This document shows positions 55,136 to 64,000 of a stretch of DNA of 64,000 nucleotides, piece after piece. The DNA is taken from positions 19,173,423-19,237,422 of the forward strand of contig NC_133473.1 of NCBI RefSeq assembly GCF_025370935.1. Reading direction: 5' to 3'. A program made the position numbers and the translations under genes. A model generated the notes under the pieces. That model ran no database searches and was not told where the DNA came from. It saw only the letters and a list, made by a program, of their open reading frames with translations. Within the stretch, counting starts at the first letter, position 1; every line of letters begins with the position of its first letter. The stretch comes from Choristoneura fumiferana (taxonomy: Eukaryota > Arthropoda > Insecta > Lepidoptera > Tortricidae).

Positions 55136-56262
55136 AGCTTTGTCTTACGGAATATGGTCGCAATTAGATACGCTGTTTCCACCATTAAAAGGCAACTTCA
55201 CCAGAATTCGAAATCAACATAATAATTTTGCCAATTACTCACTTGTTCTAAAATCTTCAGAAGTCCGTAACCCCTGTTTACATTTAATAAAAACAATGTA
55301 TGACATTTACTGTTTAAAATTTCAAGACATAGATACACAATGAACAAAAAACTTTAACAAAGAAATCGTCCTCAAAGAACCTTACATCGGGGATGGTATT
55401 TTTTCTTCAAACAAAAAATAATTTTATTTTATTACAATGAAATTCAAATCTTGCTTCTTTTTTGGGGTTGGTTTATAAGTACACACTAATTAATTAACTA
55501 GAAAAAACTTTACAACTGACAATAAATAACGAACAAAGAAATGCGGTATTGCGCCAAAAAAGGCCACTGTGTCAGCACAGTGTTGCGACTGCCGCGCTGT
55601 AGCGTTGGTTTAAAAAAAAGTTGCTACCATTTTTAATTTCATTGCTATTTTTATTTTTCTTACTTAAATTATCAAAACTTCACAGGATTTAAATTACAAT
55701 CTTTCTTCGTTTTATTCTCAGCCAAAATATTCAGCTTGAAAAGTATCATTAAATTCCAGTATCGGACGTCCTCGACTCCGCGTTCTATTATAAATGCCAA
55801 CGTCTCTTTGAAAACCCTTTTTAATATTAAAATATCAATTTAATCATGTCTGATATTACATAACCATTAGGGTATGTAAATGACCGTCATATAATTCTCT
55901 CGCAAGCCTCGAACGGTTTAATTTAGTCGGCTTATTGACTTCAGTTATTAAATTAGGTCAGTGGAGGGCTCCATTTAATCCTTTTATAACCAATATGAAT
56001 AGCTCGAATAGTTCTCCGTCCGACAGTTTTTTTTAATTTACTGTATTACCGTTGCCTATTTTATTTCTTGCCAGTTATTTTTGCCTTTACACGTCCTAAT
56101 ACTCGGGATGCTCTTAGGTCGAGAGAGTTATGGCTCTAAAAATTCCCATGCGGGCCCAGTGGGTACGGAATAGGGACTTCATACACGACATAAACATATA
56201 ATTTAATTTACTTTAGGTTACTATAATTGTTTGTGTCACTCCCGCTTTTGACACGTAGGTAG
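55136..56262. other. AT-rich stretch with a SINE A remnant
   Basis: 56115-56185 on the minus strand resembles the GAGGGCTTGGGCC...GGGAACTTC part of SINE A, heavily decayed. Otherwise nothing supported. Confidence 0.4.
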
Positions 56263-56270
56263 GTAGGTAC

Positions 56271-56926
56271 TAGAGATTCGTCGAATAGTGGTTTCACCGA
56301 ATAACCGAATACCGAATACTATTCGGTTTACCATTGCATTGTCTTTCCGGGTAAACAGGTTCTAATATGTACGCTACGTGGAATGAGGATTTCATTGAGG
56401 TTTAATTTTTTTTTCGATTTTACAAGTTTAAAAATAAATGTTTAAGTATATAAGGTTTCAAAATAAATGCTGACTATATCTGACGAGATGACTAGTCAAC
56501 ATATTTATTTCTTAACCTACAGTTAGTTAACTGTTGACTTGAAGTTTCAAAATAAATGCTGGTTTGAAGTTTGATTGCTTTATTTTATTAGCTTTATTCA
56601 ACACGTTCTTCGTAGGATTTCTTTGACTTAATATAATTATAACATAAATCTTACATAAGAAGTTTTGTCTTTTAGTTAAACCGTGTCGTGTACCTACCCA
56701 AGAAAATAGAAATACTCGAAACGAATATATTCGACACCAAAACCGAATAATTCGGCCGAAAACAAATAGTGAAAAAGATGCCGAATACCGAATCGTCATC
56801 CCAGCCTACATCACAGGCCTCCTCTCAGAATTAGAGGGCTTGAGCCGTAGTTCCCACGCGGGCCCTGTGCGGATTGGGAACTTAATGGGAATACCGAATA
56901 TCAAACGAATATTCGGCGCATCTCTA
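56271..56926. mobile_element. hAT-like element with near-perfect 8-bp duplication
   Basis: Left end TAGAGATTCGTCGAATAGT and right end (reversed) TAGAGATGCGCCGAATATT match at 16 of 19 positions. The flanks GTAGGTAC (56263-56270) and GTAGATAC (56927-56934) differ at one base, fitting an 8-bp hAT duplication that has aged. Short repeated CCGAATA words fill both ends, as in subterminal transposase sites of hAT elements. The interior codes for no transposase. A SINE A fragment (56794-56890) lies inside. Confidence 0.75.
56794..56890 (-). repeat. SINE A fragment inside the hAT-like element
   Basis: CATCCCAGCCTACATCACAG, CCTCCTCTCAGAATTAGAGG and GTGCGGATTGGGAACTT are the tail half of SINE A read backwards. 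It lies within the element, so it inserted after the DNA transposon did. Confidence 0.7.
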
Positions 56927-57458
56927 GTAGATACCTACGTCTTAGGCATCTAGGTGGTCCCGCTATCTCCGTTTCGGTCTGTCTCGATAAACAAAATTAA
57001 TGTAAAGTTTCCAACAAGCAATCTATCAAATAAAATCTGGCCTGTCAAAACCTTTAGCTTAAATATCTTTTGTAAAATATAACTCGGCAAAGTTTATCAG
57101 AATACAACACAAGACTATAAGTGATGTAAAATATAGCCGAGGAGAAGTGCAATGTGTTAAGACTGATTCGAGTTGGTGGTGTATTCTATTTGAAAAGAAA
57201 AACTAAACTATAAAGCAATCATTCGTAAAAGGTCTCGAGCAGTTGACATTAAACTACTGAATCTTGGATAACACTAAAAACCGTGAAAAAAAATTATAAC
57301 AAAAAATAGAACCGATTACCAAAAAATAATTATAGGGAAAAAAGCGTTTGGAAAAAATTTGAATGGAAATTTTGCGATTCTGGTAAATTTATCTAACAAA
57401 CCTTCATGCCAAATTACACCTTTCTAGTAACTACTTACGGTCTTTGACGTTAGCCGCG

Positions 57459-57525
57459 GAGAGACAGACAGATCGACAGACATGGCGAAACTATAAGGGT
57501 TCCTAGTTGATAACGGAACCCTAAG
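57459..57525 (+). repeat. Repeat G, 3' end
   Basis: GAGACAGACAGATCGACAGA, CATGGCGAAACTATAAGGG and AACGGAACCCTAAGAA match the end of the copy at 10649-11035. Confidence 0.6.
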
Positions 57526-57937
57526 AATTAGTTAAATTTCCATGCAAATTGACTTTATCAAACATACAAAGAAGCAAACAAATATTGCGAGTTAAATAAA
57601 GCTTCTAGCTGGTTTCTTAGCTTCTACATACAATTATAATAAATTGGATACAAAATTTTATTCTGTCTCCCAAGCAAAACCCTTTAACTGATAACCGATC
57701 GCAGCACACTGATATCAAATTGCACATCGCAACGTTGTTGTGTGCATAATATTAGGAATATTGTGAGTTTTGTCACGAGCACCATTATGGATTCCTTCGA
57801 AGTGCCGACTTAAGCACCCTTGCCAAAGACTTTAGCACTTGATCCGTTGAAGTTTCGCGCACGGCGGAATCAAAATGTTGAACCACAAAGCCCTTTTGAC
57901 AGGAGTTACCTTCTTATCTGTCTTCTTCTATGTTAAA

Positions 57938-58025
57938 AAAGAGAGCGGAATTCTCGGGGTAAAAATCACACGTCAATAGAGTTGGAACGTTGAATTTTAT
58001 CGACTACCGATGAGTTATATGACAT
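57938..58025 (+). repeat. Half copy of the 58291 foldback
   Basis: GAGAGCGGAATTCTCGGGGT, AAAATCACACGTCAATAGAG, TTGGAACGTTGAATTTTATC and CGACTACCGATGAGTTATA follow the left arm of the foldback at 58291 with more substitutions. The opposite arm is absent. Confidence 0.65.
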
Positions 58026-58290
58026 GTATTTACGAAGCGCATCTTTACTTATTTACTAACAAAATTAGTTCTTAAATCCACATATTTTATAAGCAAAAAA
58101 TTAATAATAATTACTATTTAGTGTAAAAAAACGAAATTTTCAAATAAACTTTATTAATTTCATATTATTATGAACATATCGTTAATAATAATTAACAGCA
58201 ATAAATAAAAAATAACATTTAAATAAAAGGCAACATCAAATCATAATTTTATAAACTATGTACTTTATTTTAATTAAAGAGATTAATATC

Positions 58291-58550
58291 AGAGGGCGGA
58301 ATTTTCATGGCATAAAACAAACGTCAATAGAGTTGGAATGTTAAATTTTATCGACTTTTCCAGCTATCGATAAGTTTAATCTCCTTCTATATTAATACAA
58401 AAGTCTTACTTAATTATTTACTGTAATTACTTACTGACCTTTATATTAATATAGAAGGAGATTAAACTTATCGATAGCTGGAAAAGCCGATAAAATTTAA
58501 CATTCCAACTCTATTGACGTTTGATTTTTGCCATGAAAATTCTGCCCTCT
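58291..58550. mobile_element. Foldback element with ~110-bp, near-identical arms
   Basis: The left arm 58291-58402 (AGAGGGCGGAATTTTCATGG ... AAACGTCAATAGAGTTGGAA ... CTATCGATAAGTTTAATCTC) and the right arm 58439-58550 are reverse complements with only a few differences. The central loop is about 35 bp. No target duplication is obvious. Non-coding. A diverged half copy lies 270 bp upstream. Confidence 0.85.
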
Positions 58551-58611
58551 AATGAACTATAAACAATTGCTTTGCTCACCCGCGTCCTTACGATAACTAG
58601 GCATGCAACTA

Positions 58612-58758
58612 ATGCGTACGTGGAACGCGTCAGTGTAGTGTGGTGGTGGTGATAATTGGATTTGTTTATTTGTGTGTGTTCTTACAGTATGGAGGTGAAG
58701 GAGCTGCATAAACATGCGTTTGTTGCGTAGACGCCTGATTCAATAAATTATTCTTCTA
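58612..58758 (+). repeat. Repeat F copy 2
   Basis: TGGAACGCGTCAGTGTAGTG, TTCTTACAGTATGGAGGTG, AAGGAGCTGCATAAACATGC, GTAGACGCCTGATTCAATAA. Same blocks as at 10405, without the insertion between the last two. Confidence 0.6.
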
Positions 58759-59109
58759 TTTTATCGTTTTATGATCGTAATATTAACAACACAAAGGATG
58801 GATGAGCTCACTATAGGTACATCTGGTTGTACGGTGGTGAAAATGAGAAGATTGAAATAAGTACATAATAATTCCTACGCACACTTTTATAAAATATGCC
58901 TATCTTCAATCAACGAGTACTGCCAGTCTGTCAAGAACGTAATAACTTTAAAACAAAACCGAAATACACAAGTAAACATTTCTCATTACCAATGTGGTTG
59001 AGCGAAGGGTCGTACGTTAGAACCAATCTGCCGCTGAGTATTTTATAATCTATGTATTAATCTGAAATTCGCTATAATGAGCTTTTCGGGAAAACCCTTT
59101 CTCTTCTTT

Positions 59110-59230
59110 GAAAAACCCACATTATGTTGCAAAGCAGTTCAAAAAAATTGTGTTCCTGAAGTTCTCAATCCTCTGAAGCCTGTGCTCAGCAAGTAATATT
59201 CTACGTATGTAGGCCGAATATTATGATGAA
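59110..59230 (+). repeat. SINE A fragment, degraded
   Basis: CACATTATGTTGCAAAGCAG, GAAGTTCTCAATCCTCTGAA, GCCTGTGCTCAGCAAGTAAT and a final ATTATGATGAAG follow the second half of SINE A. Confidence 0.5.
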
Positions 59231-60779
59231 GGCTATGGTCAGTGCCTGTCTTTTTTTAAGGATAAAAAGCGTTACCGTCTCCTGTTACCAGTTCTCTGAG
59301 TGTAAACTGTTGGATACGGATAGAATCATTTGGTTGAAAAGGCTCTTTGGTTGGATATTTATTCTTTTCATCGAGTAGATGATTAACTAATTTTCTTTAG
59401 TTAAATAGACCTTAAGAAGTATGTAGTTGATTGGCAGAAGCATTTGATTTATTGATAAACATACCTCCTATATTTCTGGTTGGTGAGGGGTGAGTCAGCA
59501 TTACGTCAAATAATATAACACAAAAAAGTCACCTTTTTATTTACAAACATTAATTTAATGTCACCTCGGTAATTGTTTTTTGTTTAAAATTTTGGAAATT
59601 TATTTTGTACAAAGTTTAGCGGTAACGTATTAAAAATGAAATTATACGGTACGTGGTTCAGTTTAATTGACTGTGCACGCAATCTGGGCAGCCTATTTCT
59701 AAAAACTTCAAGTTCACAACCTCACCCCAATAAACGTTTTAAATTGAGGTTACGTTAGCATTTACGCTACAACAATGTTATATTAATATTTTTTACAGCC
59801 GTTGTAAGCCCTCATGGTAAACAAGCTTGTTCAGTTTCACCGCTTTTTTATTCGCTCCGTAGTTAGTTTTATAAATGGACCGCCTAGTTTTCACAGGTTA
59901 CACCGGCTGACGTTAAATTTTTATTTCAACTGGATTTCAAAGTAGAGAGAAATTATAAATTAGTAGCAAAAATTGTGCTACTCGATGAACTGTACCTGCG
60001 TAGTAGTTTGTTTGTTTCTTTTTCTGCTTTCAAAAGTAGAAATGAAACCGTGCATCACTTATTATTATAAATTTACACATAAAATAAATGTAGAACAAAT
60101 GTATGCCTGTCCGAGAATTTAATCATAATATACTTATAGACCATCAGTTTGCTTGAAGAAAACTGTACCACTGAATTACCACGTTGATTTTATAGCATGT
60201 GAAGTTTAACCTTAAGAAAAACTCACGAAAAAAACTAAAAAATACACGTTTCCCAGAGATAAATCATTTGCCCCCGTAGAATAAATATATTCTATCAAAA
60301 CAAATTTTGTCGCGATATTGGAGCAAACTCAGGACTTCATTAGCGTCGAAGCTAGATTCCCTAGCCACTTGGCTAAACAGTCGTTATCTTAGCTAAGATT
60401 GATTTTAACATTCATTTTATTCCATGCAGTGTATAAATGCCTACGAAACTCTCCGACAAAATATCCGCTTTCTTCCGCAAGAGATAAAAAACTTGGCCAA
60501 AATATTAAAATTATAAATAAGTTAGCTTACCAAACTCGACAAAAGTTTGAGATTTATTACTGCTATTAATTATTTGCTTGCCTGAAGACAGAACGTAATT
60601 ATTTTGTAGAGGCAAAGTGAAATCCTACGCCCGACGAAACCACTGTGTTTTGAATTAAAATTTAGCTTTCTGCCTTTATTTATGAAGAAAGGATTAAGTT
60701 TTAAGACAATAGTGACTTCATAATCGAATAGCTTAGTTAGTTTGTTCGCTTGTTTGTTTATACTCTTTATTGTACATAA
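59231..60779. other. AT-rich stretch with one SINE-like scrap
   Basis: 60310-60385 looks like a decayed tRNA-like SINE head read backwards (CTAGCCACTTGGCTAAACAG). Nothing else supported. Confidence 0.4.
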
Positions 60780-61020
60780 AAAAAAAAAAATCGACTATTA
60801 CAAAAAACCATGAAAATATTTTTCTACCAGTCTGATGTCGGTCGGTGCCTCAGCACGAGCCAGCAGGGGTTGACCTATAGTCATCTTACTCACCTACGCA
60901 CTTTATATTGGGCTTCAATCACTCCTGTGGCTCGTGCTGAGGCACCGACCAACTTCAGACTGGTAGAAAATTATTTTCATGTTTTTTTGTAGACGGTTCA
61001 ATTTTTTGTTATATTTTTTT
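60780..61020. mobile_element. Foldback element with ~55-bp strong arms
   Basis: 60809-60864 (CATGAAAATATTTTTCTACC ... GGTGCCTCAGCACGAGCCA) is the near reverse complement of 60929-60984. Weaker pairing continues outward to about 60780 and 61020 through CTATTACAAAAAACC-like sequence. The loop is about 64 bp. An open frame spanning the element is only a by-product of the palindrome. Confidence 0.75.
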
Positions 61021-61629
61021 TTCACGATTTTTCATATAAATAATCTAAGATCCAATAGTTTAATATCAAATGCTCGTCAACTTTTACGAAAGGTTGCTTG
61101 CGCCTGATGCAATAAATAATTATAATAACCGTTTGGTCTGCCTGATGTTTTTATAAACTTTACACCTTCTGAAATTAGTAAACGCCGAAGACCGAAGAAG
61201 AAAAAGAACACGAAGTGATGATCCTTAAACCTAGTAGGTTTAGAGGTACTTTCTTAGTTCCTAAACGCGCTCTAAATGCTAATCCCGAGTACTGTAATAC
61301 AGAAATGAATAATTTCGTCATAAGTTGGTACCTGTAACATTAGCTCGAGTCCTAGATGTCGCCTTGACCGCAAGTTCATCGCATATTAATCTGGTCCATC
61401 ACCTAGGGTCAACGGGGTGTGGGCCTCATCATTAATTCATACGCCAACGTACCCAACTGTACTGAGCTAGTATGGTAGTTCATTAAGGAGATTTGAGGTT
61501 TGTGTAGCTAACTTTTGGCGCTATATAATAAAGCGTTTTAATATTCTAAGACTGCGAAAAATTCATTTGATTGTGAAATATTTATTTATATAATATTTTC
61601 AGTGGTTAAAGTTTAATTAAATATATAAT

Positions 61630-61720
61630 ACAATACAATACAATTACTCTTTATTGTACACCAGAAAAAGTAAGCGATACTAAAAACAGGTACACAGAGA
61701 GAAAATTACAAGGTAAACAA
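61630..61720 (-). repeat. LINE 3' tail
   Basis: ACAATACAATACAATTACTC and TTTATTGTACACCAGAAAAA are the inverted 3' end of the CAATAAAGAGTATTG-type LINE tail seen at 27745 and 51050. Confidence 0.5.
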
Positions 61721-62191
61721 TAGGCAATTATATCGTGCTGAATAAAAATGGTGAATGCAATAATTTAGTAAAATGCACTAGAACTTAATAGTAGAAGAAG
61801 CAAAAAAGTAGCAGAACAGAATCGATTGCATTTTTGGTCTATTCTTACTTCCTTGCTAATAAATGTTATGTATGTATGATGTGAAAGTGCCTCCGCTTGT
61901 CTTTCTGTCTGTCCATGTTCACGCTTAAACCGCTGAACAGATGTAGACGAAATTTGGTATGAAGATAGTTTGAGAACCTAGAAAGCATATACTCGTAACA
62001 TAGTTTTTGTTAATTGCCAGTTCCGACGAGATTGAGATAAGGACGTATTATTTACACACAGAGTCTCAGGTAATTTAGTCATATGCGAATAATTGTAATA
62101 CTTGTAATTGCGTTGTAGACATTCTCATTTAATTCTTGTAAGGTCTAAATTTTGATATTGTTTACCTATGTAACTGTTGAATATTTTAATA

Positions 62192-62390
62192 AGGTGACCC
62201 GGCGCTATTGTAGCTGGGGGGATATTGTATCTGAGCCGTCTGATGGCGTCCTTACGACGCCATGTTCGCCATATTCATGTGTGTTGTGTGAAGACAGTCT
62301 TCTGGCGAACACAACGTAAAATGGCCGAGAAGAACATGCATCAGATATAATACCCCCCCCCCCCCCCAGCTACAATAGCCCCGGGTCACC
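62192..62390. mobile_element. TA-flanked TIR element with poly-C tract
   Basis: AGGTGACCCGGCGCTATTGT then AGCTGGGGGGATATTGTATC at the left is matched inverted at the right end, where GCTACAATAGCCCCGGGTCA lies. The C run at 62353-62367 is the expanded partner of the six G at 62215-62222. TA flanks both ends (62190-62191 region and 62391-62392), suggesting a mariner-type transposase in trans. Confidence 0.75.
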
Positions 62391-62687
62391 TTACTCGTAC
62401 ATACCTAGATAAAAATGAACCTATTTTCTGTATTGTTTATTAAAGTAAACGTACGGGTGCTCGTCACTGTCCCAATAGTTGTCATCTTCAATTTTATGCC
62501 ATTAGCAATAAAGTTGATTGCAATAGCAATTGACATTAGCGCGTCGAGCACTCGATAGTTTACTTTATCTGGTGTACTTACAATAAAAAGTCATTATAAT
62601 TATATTGTACTTCCAACATCAAATATTGAAATGAAACGCAATAGATAACATTTTAATTACTTTTACTAATAGTTCCGTCGTAAAAAA

Positions 62688-63115
62688 GCCGTGGTGGCCG
62701 AGTGGTTTGATCTATGGCCTTTAAAGCAGAGGATCGTGGGTTCAAACCCCGGCGCGCAAATCTGTGCTTTTTTTATGCGACTGGATGGCAAACGAGCCAG
62801 TGGGTCTCCTGATGGTAAGAGATCACCACCGCCAACGCATCTTGGTCTAGAGGCCTAATATGGGATGGGTTACCTCAAGTGCCAGTAATTTCACCGGCTG
62901 TCTTACTCTCCACGCCGAAACACAACAGAGCAAGCACTGCTGCTTCACGGCAGGATTCGCGAGCAAGATCGTGGTAGCAATCTGGGCGGACCGTGCACAG
63001 GGTCCTACCACCTGCAGGTGTGTGTGAAGTTCCCAATCCGCACTGGGCCCGCGTGGGAACTACTCAAAGCCTGTGCCCAGCAGTGGGACGTGAGCCTGTG
63101 ACGATGATGGATGAT
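62688..63115 (+). repeat. SINE A split by an inverted SINE B
   Basis: The SINE A head (GCCGTGGTGGCCGAGTGG, box B GGTTCAAACCC) ends near 62766. A minus-strand SINE B fills 62767-63016 (TGCGACTGGATGGCAAACGA ... GGTCCTACCACCTGCA). SINE A then resumes with GTGTGTGAAGTTCCCAATCC, GCCTGTGCCCAGCAGTGGGA and a GATGATG end. The middle of SINE A is missing, so a deletion went with the insertion or the head and tail come from two copies. Confidence 0.75.
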
Positions 63116-63551
63116 GAATAATTCCGTGGATTAAGCCAAACAGTTTATACTGAGCCTAGCACGATAAACGTACGAATACTTTAAACTTCTCAAAGACTAT
63201 GTGTCAGGCGCGCATGTCTCTAAAGGCAATTAGGGCAACTTAGAGCAACAGGCGTCAAGGACGGCTTAGCCTATCTATCAAAAGCATCCCAGACATTTGG
63301 GTATCTGCCGTTAAATTGATAGCCATGATCTAGTTTCCTGGGATCAATAGAGCTCTAGGATAATATAAAATAAGCGAACATTGGGTTAATTATAAGTGAA
63401 CTAGTTTTTGCCTCGTCGCTTTTCGTAGTTTAGTCTAGTTTTGTGAATATTTATTAAATATAATGTACCAAAAATACAAAAACTTTTGGTAAATTTAGTT
63501 AATTTTTCATAGCCGTAGCGTCAGTTAAAAAATAGAAAGTTAAAATCGTGA

Positions 63552-63665
63552 GAGCGTTTTCAGATTATCCGATCCGATATCAGATCATATTTCATACATT
63601 TTACTTGCCCCGATATCGTATCGGCGTCCGATACCGATATCGGATCGGATAATCTGAAAACGCTC
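63552..63665. mobile_element. Short foldback MITE with TGA flanks
   Basis: The 30 bp at 63552-63581 (GAGCGTTTTCAGATTATCCG then ATCCGATATC) are the exact reverse complement of 63636-63665. TGA occurs directly on both sides (63549-63551 and 63666-63668), a 3-bp duplication. The interior repeats CGATAT-type words. Non-coding. Confidence 0.8.
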
Positions 63666-63668
63666 TGA

Positions 63669-64000
63669 GGGTACTGTGAGAACAATTTTTGAGAAAAAGT
63701 ATATAAGTAGGTAGTTGAAATTTTTATTTAATTTTAATATTTACCCGCAAGCAAAGAGTATTAGTACCTATAGAGAAAAAAAGTGGCAACTCTATGGCCA
63801 AATTAGCATGTATGCTAACAAGCGCTAACTGGTAGCATAATGAGAGAACTAAATCTGACATAACACAGACATACACAAGCATGCACACAATAAGCTTGAC
63901 GACCATAAAGCCTACAAACAAACAAATTTATGGCGGTCACTTCACTTGGTCAGCCGAGTGGAGCAAACGGAAAACTCAAAAAATGCATCAACTGTCGCGA
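63669..64000. other. AT-rich end of window without features
   Basis: No coding or repeat structure supported. Confidence 0.5.

Noticed and set aside
60810..60992. 60-codon ORF across the foldback
   Set aside because: It spans both arms and the loop of an inverted repeat; an artefact of the palindrome.

Overview
The window looks like intergenic or intronic chromosomal DNA of a lepidopteran insect (moth or butterfly). The background is AT-rich and coding density is close to zero. The sequence is packed with repeat types typical of Lepidoptera: tRNA-derived SINEs with GATGAT tails, RTE-type LINE 3' ends ending in the same GAT repeats, a Mag-like Ty3/gypsy element, a jockey-type LINE, and many short foldback (MITE-like) elements. 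No complete host gene was found. Two minus-strand stretches read like single exons (16993-17114 and 30144-30368). Everything else with recognisable coding content comes from mobile elements. All family assignments are by eye and memory; no database search was possible.

Layout. 1-4352: a decayed Mag-like retrotransposon on the minus strand, with gag, protease, reverse transcriptase, RNase H and integrase in order, plus a tRNA-Ser-type primer binding site; its far LTR should lie just outside the window. 4600-12600: AT-rich DNA with an unrecognised small ORF, old SINE copies and a TA-flanked MITE. 12740-14700: an ORF1-only LINE derivative, a perfect-looking foldback, a tRNA-like SINE and a complete SINE A copy. 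15300-17200: two RTE coding relics and the first candidate exon. 19250-22460: a jockey-type LINE with ORF1 tail, endonuclease and reverse transcriptase, broken by about five frameshifts. 23000-34100: short repeats, a series of diverged tandem units, two relics of one unrecognised mobile-element ORF in opposite orientations, the second candidate exon and a GC-rich terminal-inverted-repeat element. 37000-43500: a second TA-MITE copy, a SINE facing the LINE tail it shares, a 673-bp TIR element and a hAT-type MITE with a perfect 8-bp duplication. 46400-53400: a long inverted pair, SINEs, LINE tails and an RTE 3' end. 56260-56940: a 656-bp hAT-like element carrying a SINE. 57900-63670: four foldback elements and a nested SINE pair.

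How the parts relate. The autonomous elements (Mag-like, jockey-type, RTE-type, and a LINE seen only by its tail at 38.3-38.6 kb) are the likely sources of enzymes for the non-autonomous ones. The clearest case is SINE B, whose last ~80 bp match the 3' end of the LINE at 38.3-38.6 kb. The ORF1-only element at 12.7-13.5 kb has a 3' tail like that of the jockey-type LINE at 22.4 kb. Foldback elements with TA, TGA or 8-bp flanks point to mariner-like, uncertain and hAT-like transposases acting in trans; none is encoded in the window. Several foldbacks have nearly identical long arms and would give strong hairpin RNA if read through.
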